Below, one piece after another: positions 21,809-31,851 of a stretch of DNA of 64,000 nucleotides. A model generated the notes under the pieces. The model made no database searches. It had not been told where the DNA came from and saw nothing but the letters and a program-made list of their open reading frames with translations. How positions within the stretch are numbered: the first letter of the stretch is position 1; the number at the start of each line of letters is the position of its first letter. The DNA is from Isochrysis galbana. Lineage: Eukaryota; Haptophyta; Isochrysidales; Isochrysidaceae. Location: contig CM030937.1 of NCBI GenBank assembly GCA_018136815.1, positions 4,090,226-4,154,225 on the forward strand, written 5' to 3'. Made by a program: the position numbers and the translations under genes.

Positions 21809-24371
21809 TCAACTATCAGTAAAACTGATAGGGTCATGGGGGCCGCGTTCCCCCCTTCCTCCATCGCAGACACCCTCTGGGTGGGCCTGCACACTCACTC
21901 TCAGCCCCTGCCCGCTGGCAGGGGCTGAGCTGACATCAATCCTGCCCAGACTCTCACCCAGCGCGCGCCGCGCGCCTCACGCATTCGCCTGAACCGGACC
22001 CCCATCGTACTGACCCCCCCTCCACCACTGAGACACAGACACTGCGAGTCGCCAGGCGGGCACCCAGGGCCAGCGAGGCCAGCGTGGGAGAGGCAGGGGA
22101 GGCCAGGGGCCCAGCCCCGGCCTCCACTGCCCGAAGAGCAGCGGTTCTTTCGACAATCCCCGCGAACAGACTTACCGACGGAATAGCGGGCAAAAGCAAA
22201 CTCCCTGCGTTCTGGAAACAGGCGCTAAACAACATCCGAGAACTAGATCTCACGTCCCTGAAAGTGAGCAGGGAAGGAGCACTCTCACAACCCATGTGGG
22301 GTAGCCCGACGCACCCGGGCCCCAAGCTGAACCCCACGTGGGCAAAGCTATGGAACAAGCTGGAATGCAACGCCTTACACAACGTCTTCAAAGACCACGA
22401 AGCGAGCATACCCTATAGTAGCGAAGAATGCGCGCAATACCTCAGAAACAACGATACGTATATACAATTTCAGGGAGAATATATCCCAAGGGTCAAATTC
22501 TTGGAAACATGGGACACACTAGTTAGACACGCCACGGAGACATTGACGACGGCAGAAAGCGCGTCCGAAACGGAAAGCGCACATCCATGGCGCGATATAA
22601 CCGGCAACCATCACGACCCGGAGGAACCACAGCCCGAAATACGAATTACGATAGACGGGGAATACTACGCGAACCTCAAGGGAACGTGGTATGAGACGGA
22701 GCTCTCATACCTAGGCACACCTATAATCGGGAATAGACTACTCGCCGCACCCACAAACCTAGACATATCCCCACCGGCGAGATGGGGGGAAGGATACAAA
22801 ACCAACAAAAGACTAGAATACCCGCTAGCGGATGAATACACGCTAGACGGCAAAACGCCGCTAGACGGCACCGGGGTAGAACATCTAGCCGAGGCACTTC
22901 AGCGTAAAGACCGCAAACGCAAACGCCTCACGGGGCCGGCCAAATGGGAGGAAAAACTCCAAATACCAGGGGATACATGGGCGCACCTGGCGCGAATATA
23001 CACCACGCCAATGATAACGGCGAGGGACATGCATCTACACTTCAAACATATTACACACAGGCGAGTGGGCACGTACAACCGCTTCCCAGACAGAGCCGAC
23101 ACGTGCCGCATTTGTGGGGAAACGGATGAGTCCTCGACACACCTAGGCGAATGCCCCGGGATAACCAACATCCTAGGCGAACTGAATAAAATTGCACGGT
23201 TCACACCAGGATTAGAAAGGAGCAGGGAAGAAACCATTGTAGACAACCTATTCATCTACCCAAAAGGAGACGCCCCGAAAGCGATATACGTACTATACCT
23301 ATTAGCGTGGAGATATATACTCACAGACTTCTATAGGATACACTACGACGGCATCAAATTCTCGGAAGAATCCATACTAATAAGAATAATAGAGAGATAC
23401 ACCACACTAAGTAAAGCACTCCTCTTCGCACAAGAAACCGACTCGGCGAGAACCGCCCAAGCGGGCATGGGAAGACAGCCTAAAAAAAGGATAGACATGA
23501 ACGACTTGAGACCCGTTTTCAACAGGAACGACAAAGGCGGTCTTAAGCCCAACGCGGAGCTAGTGGAACTAGCATCCAAGCTGGGGATCGCACACGCTGT
23601 CGAGGGGACCACAGAACAAGGGAACAAAGGAAATTGAAACATAGATACACCTACCAAAGTCGCTGATAGAGACAATGGAACTTGGATATAAACCAAGCAA
23701 ACAAAAAGCGACCAGACGGTCACACTCGACAACAAAGACAATTCCAGAAGGCCTGCCCGGACCCCACACTCCGAACCAGGCCTCAGGTAGCGCACCGAGG
23801 CCGGACCCCGGAAACCGAAGAAAAAGGAAAGAAGGGGGGCAGGGGAAGAGGTGGAGGGAGGGATGATAAGGGCGGTGTAGATAGCGAAGGGAAGTCCCAT
23901 AGATAGTAGGTGTGTAGCCCTGAATCTTCAGAAGTTTTTTTTTTTGTAAGAGAATGAAGAGAACGACGAGAAAAGCACGACAAAAAAATCGACACGATCT
24001 GACCCCAAGAAAGGTAAGACTCAAGCCTGTTTACAGTAGGTTTACAGGTCGACACCCGACGCGACAAGCGGACACCGCGAAAGCGCGGCGCCAGACGAGA
24101 ACGACCCAAGAGGCGGGGGCCGCAGAACAAAAAAGTCAGAATAAGGTAAGCGACGCGCGCGTTTACGTTTGTCCGCAGAGTTAGAACTGACAGGCCTGCC
24201 CCAGCCGGCCCCCCACCCGCCTGGCCCGTCGTAGTGCACGCGGGCCCACCCCCCGTAGGGGGGGTAGCGGAAGCGGGGGTGAGAGTGAGGGGTATAGGCG
24301 ATGGCGAGTGAGATACCGGAGGGGTGTGAGTCAGTAGCAGCATAGCGGGCACCTTCAAGAATATTTTTTTT
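21809..24371 (+). mobile_element. LINE derivative with open ORF2 C-terminal region, TSD-flanked
   Basis: Flanked by a 16-bp duplication (21793-21808 and 24372-24387). It opens with TCAACTATCAGT, loop, ACTGATAG and GGGTCATGG (ATG 21836), then a non-coding GC-rich head to about 22130, then the C-terminal part of ORF2 open to 23637, then a 3' UTR with GTAGGTGTGTAGCCC and a T run at about 23935-23945. A further 425 bp (23946-24371) ends in a second T run. That part holds several splice-like GGTAAG and TTTACAG strings and is probably a second tail or nested insertion. AP endonuclease and RT are absent. Confidence 0.75.
22132..23637 (+). CDS. LINE ORF2 C-terminal protein without RT
   Basis: The frame is open from 22084 to 23637 (517 aa if begun at its first possible start); homology to other copies begins at about 22132 (AAVLSTIPANRLTD). 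It matches the region that follows the RT in ORF2: blocks SREGALSQPMW, NALHNVFKD, PARWGEGYKTNKRLEYPLADEY, FKHITHRRVGTYNRF, then a zinc finger CRICGETDESSTHLGEC (C-x2-C-x8-H-x3-C), then AIYVLYLLAWRYILTDFYR. The copy at 58.6-59.9 kb starts at the same position. The frame carries no stop although the catalytic domain is gone, so it may be recent or may make a protein used in trans. Nucleic-acid binding through the finger is likely. Confidence 0.65.
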   Translation, partial: RRAAVLSTIPANRLTDGIAGKSKLPAFWKQALNNIRELDLTSLKVSREGALSQPMWGSPTHPGPKLNPTWAKLWNKLECNALHNVFKDHEASIPYSSEECAQYLRNNDTYIQFQGEYIPRVKFLETWDTLVRHATETLTTAESASETESAHPWRDITGNHHDPEEPQPEIRITIDGEYYANLKGTWYETELSYLGTPIIGNRLLAAPTNLDISPPARWGEGYKTNKRLEYPLADEYTLDGKTPLDGTGVEHLAEALQRKDRKRKRLTGPAKWEEKLQIPGDTWAHLARIYTTPMITARDMHLHFKHITHRRVGTYNRFPDRADTCRICGETDESSTHLGECPGITNILGELNKIARFTPGLERSREETIVDNLFIYPKGDAPKAIYVLYLLAWRYILTDFYRIHYDGIKFSEESILIRIIERYTTLSKALLFAQETDSARTAQAGMGRQPKKRIDMNDLRPVFNRNDKGGLKPNAELVELASKLGIAHAVEGTTEQGNKGN

Positions 24372-25188
24372 TCATCCTCGATCCTGTGGATGGTGTCAAT
24401 GTCGTTCTGCTGGCAGGCGACCAGGTCCCTTGGCTGATCTTGGGTGACGAGGTCCGTGATGCGTGAGAGGACGGCCTGTTTTGGTCCTGCGGTCCTGCAT
24501 CCAGAGTTTGAAACTAACTTTATAGTCAGACGCGATGGAGCGCGCCGGCGCGACTCCCCTCTCCTCCGGGCCCCCCGCCGAGGGCGGCCCCCCTGCCCTC
24601 ACGGACTAGTCGCTGGCGAAGCGGCCGCGCCCACCCTCAGAGGCCGAGCAGGTGCGTGCGATCCGGGTCGCACCACACGGCCCGTGGCCCCGGCCACACC
24701 ACCCACAGCAGCCATGCTGGCCTCCCCCATGGGAGCCAGCAGACTGCAGGCCACAGAGTGACAGCATCATGCGGACATGACCGACACTCCACTGGGCATG
24801 CCTTATGGCAGAGGCCCCTCTCACCCTGGCTAGGGCTAGGGCCGCGCCGCCTCGGCGGCGCGGCACACGGCTGGGTGGCCCTCATGGGCACAACACATTG
24901 ACAAACACCAACAACTCGTATGCGCATACACTACCCTGGCCACACAGAGAGAGACTGATAGACACGACGCCCAGACGGCACACACGAACAGCACCTTCTC
25001 CAACTCCTCATCACCCCCTACCGAGGACAAAAAATCATAACCGAACAAAAACTACTTGGCACCCGACATACGCACACACCCTAAACACCCGGGTACTCGC
25101 TTGACCTTGACCCGGGAGAAATGTGAAATGTCAACACCGGGACCAATAGTAGACTCGCCTAGACCACCTAGAAAATCGACAAACTGAC

Positions 25189-27650
25189 TAATCTTATGAT
25201 TGGTCGCCATGGAGGGGGGCCTCGCGCCCCCCCCACTCTCTCGACTCCCCTCAAATCTTATGATTGGTCGCCATGGAGGGGGGCCTCGCGCCCCCCCCAC
25301 TCTCTCGACTCCCCTCATGGGGGACGAGAACCATCCACCCCCCTGCGCTGCCTCTTGGCATGTAGGGGGGACTCACTCAGACTGCCCAGACTCTCCCTGA
25401 GAGTCGGGCACAGATCGCACGCCCTGGCCCTCGTTGGCCTGCTTCTCGCTCTGACCAACCCCTCCTCCACCTGGGCCCCCCTAATCAGGAGCCCCCAGCC
25501 AGCTCCATGTCGCATTCGCGATGTCTCAGAGGCAAAAAGAAATAACAGTAAAAGAGAAACAGTAAAACAGTAAAAAAAGAACAGAGGAAGAAAGAAGAAG
25601 AAAAGTGAAGAAGAAGAGAAAAAAAAAACCCAGAGTATATAGGGCGGTTCTCAGCCCTTCCCCTCGGCCCTATGGCTACGTAAACTCTCACGTGGCATAG
25701 TGGTTCAACCCACCGCCTCCACCAACCTTTTGCTCTGGGTCGCGAGTTCGAGTACGGACGGAGCGCTCTGCAGTTCGAGCCCCGCTCCTTCTCCTCTCCG
25801 CTCTTCTCCTACCGTTAAAAAATCCTGCTTTCCTACCGTTAAATATCCTGCCTTCCTACCGTTAGAAATCCTGCACTCCGTCTACCGTTGAAATCCTGCC
25901 TCCGTCGCCTTGCCAAGACATTTCCTCTGCCTTCCTGCCGGCTTCCTTGCCAGTTCCTTCCGCCCCGGTTTCCCGCTTGTCTCTAAATCGGTTTCACCGC
26001 ATTACGACCAAGCTTAGTGGGGAAACTCCTCGTCCAATTCCGTTACCCGAAAATCTCGTTCATCTCGTCGGGCCCCAAGGCCATCTCGTTCATCTCGTCG
26101 GGCCATCAAGGCCATCTCGTTCATCTCGTCGTCGGGCCATCAGGCCATCTCGTTACATCTCGTTCACCTCGTTACAATCCAAGCTACGGCTTTGATTTCC
26201 ACAATTTAGAGACATAAGGATTTCGCTTGCAGAAGGCTCGCGAGGACGCTCGTGATTAAGTCGGGGGGTGTCGCATTCGCGATGTCTCAGAGGCAAAAAG
26301 AAATAACAGTAAAAGAGAAACAGTAAAACAGTAAAAAAAGAACAGAGGAAGAAAGAAGAAGAAAAGTGAAGAAGAAGAGAAAAAAAAAACCCAGAGTATA
26401 TAGGGCGGTTCTCAGCCCTTCCCCTCGGCCCTATGGCTACGTAAACTCTCACGTGGCATAGTGGTTCAACCCACCGCCTCCACCAACCTTTTGCTCTGGG
26501 TCGCGAGTTCGAGTACGGACGGAGCGCTCTGCAGTTCGAGCCCCGCTCCTTCTCCTCTCCGCTCTTCTCCTACCGTTAAAAAATCCTGCTTTCCTACCGT
26601 TAGAAATCCTGCCTCTTCCTACCGTTAGAAATCCTGCCTTCCTACTGTTAGAAATCCTGCCTTCCTACCGTTAAATATCCTGCCTTCCTACCGTTAAAAT
26701 TCTGCACTCCGTCTACCGTTGAAATCCTGCCTCCGTCGCCTTGCCAAGACATTTCCTCTGCCTTCCTGCCGGCTTCCTTGCCAGTTCCTTCCGCCCCGGT
26801 TTCCCGCTTGTCTCTAAATCGGTTTCACCGCATTACGACCAAGCTTAGTGGGGAAACTCCTCGTCCAATTCCGTTACCCGAAAATCTCGTTCATCTCGTC
26901 GGGCCCCAAGGCCATCTCGTTCATCTCGTCGGGCCATCAAGGCCATCTCGTTCATCTCGTCGTCGGGCCATCAGGCCATCTCGTTACATCTCGTTCACCT
27001 CGTTACAATCCAAGCTACGGCTTTGATTTCCACACTCCAGTCGACCGGCAGGGGCTCGAGAGCCAGCGAGGGAGAGGCAGGAGGGGCCAGGGCCATGCCC
27101 CAGCCTCACCTGCCCCCTGAGCTGTGCTCCCAGGCCCCTGCAGGCCTCCTGGGGACCTGAAGAGGGGCCGCAGGCGCGCGCCATGGGCCAGAGCCGCAGG
27201 GAAGAGAGGAGGAAGAGGGAAGAGGGAGGGGAGGGGGGAGTGGCAGCTCTCCCCTCCGGCGTTTACGTGTCTTCTCGCCCCGTTTGGGTAAGAGAAGACG
27301 GGGGCACTAGAACCAGGAGGGAAGGGCCGCGGCTCGCCGCGGCCACTCGCCCCGGCGAGAGAGATTAGCGCTTCTGGGCTCCCATTCACGAGTGCCCCCC
27401 CCCCTTGCGTTGTTTTTACCCGAAAGGGGTTTTCCCCCAGCGTGGACTCGAGGAGAGGACGTGCTGGGGTGCGCGGGGTCGGTGCGTGCACTGGGGGGAG
27501 GACAAATATCGAGGGGAGGGGGCAGTGCCCCCTCTCCCCGGTAGCACTCGGACACCTGGCTCGTCAGGCATGGCGGGATTCCGGGACGGAAAAGTTGTGT
27601 CCAATTAGCTAGTGGGGTTGACTAGGATATAACATTAATTATTTTATTTT
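25189..27650 (+). mobile_element. Second-level nested LINE derivative, 20-bp TSD
   Basis: The 20-bp duplication TAGAAAATCGACAAACTGAC flanks it (25169-25188 and 27651-27670). The element starts with a stem-loop (arms GACTAATC/GATTGGTC with TTAT loop, the first three bases shared with the duplication), then GCCATGG. The head unit is repeated in tandem with a 64-bp period (25190 and 25254). Its 3' part (27040-27650) has the GTAAGAGAAGACGGGGGC stem and the GGGATTCCGGGAC ... AGCTAGTGGGGTTG tail of the family seen at 8280 and 11440. An LTR element sits inside it. Confidence 0.8.
25508..27034 (+). mobile_element. LTR element with 65-bp interior (fossil, TRIM-like)
   Basis: Two direct LTRs, 25508-26203 and 26269-27034, both TG...CA, lie around only 65 bp. 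The whole is flanked by the 5-bp duplication CTCCA (25503-25507 and 27035-27039). A G run (TCGGGGGG) stands at the polypurine-tract position just before the second LTR. Each LTR has a TATATAGGG box and the same tRNA-like A-box/B-box block as the solo LTR at 8387. LTR lengths differ mainly by the number of short CCTACCGTTA-type repeats; outside that zone they look nearly identical, so the insertion is fairly young. No coding capacity; it fits a terminal-repeat retrotransposon in miniature or an internally deleted element. Confidence 0.85.
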
Positions 27651-27885
27651 TAGAAAATCGACAAACTGACACCAAAAAGCCTGCCCAAAACCCACGATCC
27701 AAACCGGGCCTATGGTAGTGTACCTGGGCCGCACCCCGGCGAATGAAGGAATGAAGGGGCCTTGAAGGGGAGAAGGGGAAGGGGAGGAGGTGGAGCGAAG
27801 GGAAATTAAGGGCAGTGGCGGCGAAACGGTAGTAGGTGGCAGGCGTCTAGTAGGTGTGTAGCCCAGAACCTTCATATTCCCCCCC

Positions 27886-28426
27886 CCCCCTATCAGCCCA
27901 TCGCATAGTGCGTCAGCATCGTTGGCGGGTACTATGAGCTACGAGAGTGGACGAGTGGACGGACGGCACAAAATAATAGCAACGAACGAGCCGACAATAA
28001 GAGCACCAAGCGCGCAAGTAAGAGATAGAAACTCACTCTCCTCACACTCATACCGAGTTAGAAACTAGAAGGAGAAACAAAGAGAGACAAACAGAGAGAC
28101 AAACAGAGAGACAAACAGAGAAGCGTTGATAGGAGGTGCGATGCAGATTGCATGGCATCTCGGACGCGACGATGCAAAGGCCCGAGGTAGAGAGGAGCGT
28201 TCTCGAGGATTTCCCTCTGCGCCATCGGTTCCTAGAAGCTCAAGGCTTACAGCACAATTGACGGTTTAGAAACCGCTCTGCAGGTCCAGCGGCATAGATC
28301 CGGTAGTATGAGGCATGCACACATTGATATCATAAATCGCAAAAGATGGACTGCCGAAATTTTTCGTCCCGGCAGCAGACCTAGGTGGATGGGGCTTCCT
28401 CGATGACTTGATCAAGACCCCCCCTG
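27886..28426. other. Intergenic, 3' flank of the minus-strand gene
   Basis: Lower-GC sequence with a short tandem repeat of GAGACAAACA (four units, about 28083-28120). No gene recognised. Confidence 0.4.
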
Positions 28427-30232
28427 TTAGTAGGTAGATGTGGAGGCAGTAGCAGGTGCACCACAGGAAGGCACTGTTACTGGTTGCGATTCGTTGTCAG
28501 TCGGCGAATCGAATGTCATGGTCATCGAATCGTTACTCCCCTTACCGAGAGGAATGCTATTTGCTGTCACTCTCGCTGTTGAAAGATTCTGCGTGGCACC
28601 GTCGCGATCGGTTTTCTCTGCTAGGACCTGCGATGTCCAACCGTCACATTGGCCAGGTACTGTTGCAGCAGGTGTGTCGCTCGCCTTGAACCCCTCGCTT
28701 GATATACGCACGGGATCTGACGGTGTTGAGGGCACGCTCTCATCAGCACGATGACGTTTCGAGTCGGGTGGATTTATCAAGGGCTTCTGATGTACCCAGT
28801 TGGGCTTTTCCGCGAGAAGCGTTCCCTTCGACAGCCACAATCTTATGTACCCGGGTTTGCCGGGCTCGGCGTAGCACCACTCTTGGGGCATTGACGTCAA
28901 CATAGGCAGGTCTGGCGGGTCCGCATCGAAAATGACCAGCCGGGGCCCCGTACAATGACGAGTTTGATTGATCAAGCGAAAGCGAGGAATTTTTCTATCA
29001 GACGAGTCGGTCCAGAAACCCTCCTTGTGAGAGTTTGTAAAGTTGCTGGAGCTGTCCGGTAAGATGGCTCGAATTCGATCTTGCAAGACCAGAACGCCAT
29101 CTACCCGGCATCGAGGGCAGAATTTATCCACGAGATGGACCCCGACGCCTCGGAAAGACTCGTCACACTCGTTCCCCCCGTTGAGCTCATAACCCCAACA
29201 TCGGTCCCCTAGTTTATGGCGCATACCGCCGGGTTTCGGCCCAACGGGCAGCTGCTGCACGTGTTGTTGAGCCAACGGTGCGAAGAGAACTTGACCGCCT
29301 CTGCCATTTGTCGGATACATGGGGGGAGGTCCAGCAATCATGACACTGGGAGAAGTGAAATATCCTGGCTGCGTCGGCATGTAGAGTGGTCTCAACGCCA
29401 TCCCCGCCAATGGCATGGTGGGTGAGATAGCTTGGTGTGCATTGCCCACGGCAAGACTAGGATGAGCGACCATGTGCGGGGAAGCGTTGGCAGGACTGTG
29501 AACTGGGAACATGAACTGGCCAGTTGCCGGAGATACAGGAAGCAAATATTGCCCAGGCGGACTAGCCTGGTATTGTAGACCGTTGCCGACAACCGTACCT
29601 GGGGTCGGTGAGAAACCCGAACTGGGTGTAGCAGCTTGCAACCGAGCCATCATCGGGGTAAGCTGAGTAGAGCCGGATGTGCTATGAGAGCTTTGGCAAA
29701 GAGCCTCACCAACGCAGCGTTCTCCGTGGTCTTCACCGGCGAGCATCGCGTTGGCAGAGGGTAGCGTTGGGACAAACATTGATGGTGGCAAGGATGCCCT
29801 TCCGTGGTCGTGATTGCGCCCAGGCTCGTCGATCAGTTCGCCAGCGACAGTTACCGGTGCTAACGTGCAGGTTGGGCCCATAAAGTTCACAGCCGAATGC
29901 GAGTTGAGTGAGTGCGCAGCTGCTTGAGGAACTAGTGTTGCTGACGAGCATGCTAGTCTCATCGTCGGGGCCTCCATAACCCCCTCCATCAATGGACCGG
30001 CCATCGAGGCGAGCTGCTGCCGCATTCCGACCTGGAAATAGGGTACGTCCATCGTGGCTCCTCCCATATGGTCTACAGCATAGCCAGGCGCAGCTGAGTG
30101 CTGGACAGGCAGCGTGCTGCCAGGCATGGAGGCGATGCACGCCGCTTGCGGGTAGCACAACGAGTCATTCGGCAGCGAGGCACAGGCAGGTGTGTTCGAC
30201 ACAGCCTGCTGCCCACCCGGGCGTTTGTCCAT
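28427..30232 (-). CDS. Putative nuclear regulator with a Cys-rich domain
   Basis: Single-exon minus-strand frame. The frame extends to 30583 through G/C homopolymers, but the ATG at 30232 (MDKRPGGQQAVSN) is the natural start, giving 601 aa. Residues 1-360 are low-complexity (Pro, Ser, Ala, Gln, Met), like transcription-factor activation regions. A compact conserved-looking domain follows, about 365-480: KLGDRCWGYELNGGNECDES, VDKFCPRCR, VLQDRIRAILP, PRFRLINQTRHCTGPRLVIFD and EPGKPGYIRLWLSKGTLL. The CWGYEL / C-x4 / FCPRC pattern could ligate zinc. The tail is Ser/Thr-rich with KRHR, a possible nuclear signal. I cannot name the family; DNA or chromatin binding is a guess. Confidence 0.7.
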   Translation of the reverse strand: MDKRPGGQQAVSNTPACASLPNDSLCYPQAACIASMPGSTLPVQHSAAPGYAVDHMGGATMDVPYFQVGMRQQLASMAGPLMEGVMEAPTMRLACSSATLVPQAAAHSLNSHSAVNFMGPTCTLAPVTVAGELIDEPGRNHDHGRASLPPSMFVPTLPSANAMLAGEDHGERCVGEALCQSSHSTSGSTQLTPMMARLQAATPSSGFSPTPGTVVGNGLQYQASPPGQYLLPVSPATGQFMFPVHSPANASPHMVAHPSLAVGNAHQAISPTMPLAGMALRPLYMPTQPGYFTSPSVMIAGPPPMYPTNGRGGQVLFAPLAQQHVQQLPVGPKPGGMRHKLGDRCWGYELNGGNECDESFRGVGVHLVDKFCPRCRVDGVLVLQDRIRAILPDSSSNFTNSHKEGFWTDSSDRKIPRFRLINQTRHCTGPRLVIFDADPPDLPMLTSMPQEWCYAEPGKPGYIRLWLSKGTLLAEKPNWVHQKPLINPPDSKRHRADESVPSTPSDPVRISSEGFKASDTPAATVPGQCDGWTSQVLAEKTDRDGATQNLSTARVTANSIPLGKGSNDSMTMTFDSPTDNESQPVTVPSCGAPATASTSTY

Positions 30233-31335
30233 CCCCCCCACTCTCAATGAGAGGGGGGGCAGCGACGGAGGGCGGCGGGGGGGGGGGGGGGGCGAGGCGG
30301 AGGCGTAGCGATGGGGGGAAGGGGGGGGGGGGGGGGGGGGAGGGGGCAGGGGGCAGGGAGCGGGAGTGAGGAGAGAGAGAGGTCTTGAAGGCCTGAGGGC
30401 GAGAGACCGCGCCCCCTCCCCCGCCCCCCCCGCACCCCCCTCCGCCTGCCCCCCTACGCGCCGGGTCCCCCCCCCCCCCCCCCTTTCCTCCCACGGCACC
30501 TCGCCTCCCCCTCCGCCCGCCCCGCCCCTCTCCCCCCCCCCTCGCCGCGCCCTGTCCCACCCTGACTGCAGACCCCTCTCCACCGCCCCTCGCCCCCTCG
30601 CCCCCTCGCCGCCCGTGCTTCCTCTCTCATTGCCTCGAGAGAGGAGAGAGGGCGCGCGACCTGGCCAAACAGATGGGATGCCACGCCATCACGAGGGGAA
30701 ATGGGGCTCATGAGTCCCGGGACGTCTCGAGCTAGTCCGACCGAGAGATCCGGCAGCACCGCGCCGAGGTTTCCAGCGTAGAGGGCGATGGCGCTCGGAG
30801 CCGCCGTGCGGAGGGTGCGTAACGATGGGACGATGGCACGGCACCGACCGAGACGTTTCGTTAATCGCTCCTTCCGGAGAGCGCGCAGCACTCACTCCCG
30901 CGATGCGTGCGGAATACACAAAGTGCAAACTGAAGCGATTTTTATTTTAGACTACGCCCGCGAGCCTAGATGTGAAACATGGCAGGGTGCGGGGCTCCAA
31001 ACACAGCAAAACCCTACAGGTGAAAGACAGTCAGTTGAGGTTTGAAAGACAGTATTATACATATGTCTTCGGCCCTCGTAGAAAGACAGCCCAAAGACAG
31101 TGGGAAAGACAGATGCATATATATACCGGGGGGGGCGGGAGGCGGGAGCGGGAGAGCGGGACTTAGACTTAAGCCACCGACCACAGACCACAGACCACCG
31201 ACCTTCGAGCCCGCGAGCCAGCGACCGGCGCCACCCTTGTCCTAGCACAACCCGTCCCGTGTCTGCTTCAGCAGCCGAGCGCAATTGCAATTGGTCCATC
31301 TACGGTCAGATCCACAACGAGAACCGGGCGCGCAT
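30233..31335. promoter_or_regulatory. GC-homopolymer-rich upstream region
   Basis: Directly upstream of the minus-strand gene lie several G runs and C runs (30270-30350 and 30410-30540), probably 5' UTR and promoter. Farther out (30640-31330) no ORF with coding character is seen. GAAAGACAG repeats occur at about 31020-31110. Confidence 0.35.
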
Positions 31336-31339
31336 GAAT

Positions 31340-31745
31340 CATCAAACCGCAACTAAGTTTATTCTTGGTTGACCCATGGGGGGAGGCACGAGCCCCCTCC
31401 CCCTCTCCACTCCTCCCCTGCCATGGGGAAGGAACCACCCATTCTCCTGGCATGCCTGATGGCTTGCTAGGAGCAGACTGCCCTACTGACCCACTCTCTC
31501 ACTCTCACTCTCAGGCTCGCCCCATTCGCCATTCGCCCGTCCTGGCCAGTCGGGGCCAGCCCACTGCTCCAGCACCCGCCCTCCCCCCCTGGTCGACTGG
31601 CAGATAGGTGCAGCGTGGGGGCCCCAGAGGCTCAGGAGCGCCAGCGAGGGAGAGGCAGGGGAGGCCAGGGCCCAGCCCCAGCCTCCTCTGCCCCCTGAGC
31701 TGGCCTCCAGGAGCCTCCAGGGCAAGGCTAGGGCTGGGTTAAGCC
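31340..31745 (+). mobile_element. Retroelement head (type I stem-loop)
   Basis: Arms CAACTAAG/CTTGGTTG around a TTTATT loop, then ACCCATGGGG, then GC-rich head sequence (GCACGAGCCCCC, CCTCCCCTGCCATGGGG, AGCGAGGGAGAGGCAGGGG) shared with 31852, 36660 (minus) and 43234 (minus). No tail is recognised before the next element. Confidence 0.65.
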
Positions 31746-31851
31746 CGTTCACAAGTTAATACCATTAATACCCAGTAATGGGCAACATCTGACCCGTTAC
31801 TGTTAACACCCAGACACCCAGCCCAAAACTAAACCTGTTAATGTGCTGAGT

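Larger units (their letters stand above)
21756..24520 (-). pseudogene. Host gene copy 2, split by a retroelement
   Basis: Read on the minus strand, 24520-24372 encodes pieces homologous to copy 1 (LWMQD, SRITDLVTQDQPRDLVACQQ, NDIDTIHRIED). Directly after the element, 21808-21756 completes the acidic-basic tail (EEKERKTKKMKI) to a stop at 21758-21756. The 16-bp duplication TCATCCTCGATCCTGT at 21793-21808 and 24372-24387 marks the split. Near 24500 the frame is disturbed relative to copy 1, and a second LINE head begins at about 24513, removing the 5' part. Function unknown. Confidence 0.6.
24513..27885 (+). mobile_element. LINE copy with ORF1 5' part, interrupted
   Basis: It begins with AACTAACTTTATAGT and an ATG at 24535 (MERAGATPLSSGPPAEGGPP), the counterpart of the ORF1 start at 45882. 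Homology to that LINE runs to about 24900 (EAEQVRAIRVAPHGPWPRPH in one frame). The body to 25188 is degenerate. After a nested insertion (25189-27650) the LINE resumes at 27671 with its 3' UTR (GAATGAAGGAATGAAGGGG, GGAGGTGGAG, GTAGGTGTGTAGCCC) and ends near 27885. ORF2 is missing, so this copy had lost its middle before or after the insertion. Confidence 0.65.

Noticed and set aside
25169-27670. CRISPR-like direct repeats
   Set aside because: The repeats are long terminal repeats and head duplications of transposons, not short repeats with unique spacers.
30240-30583. N-terminal extension of the Cys-rich-domain gene
   Set aside because: The extension is translated G and C homopolymer with no coding character; the ATG at 30232 begins normal sequence.
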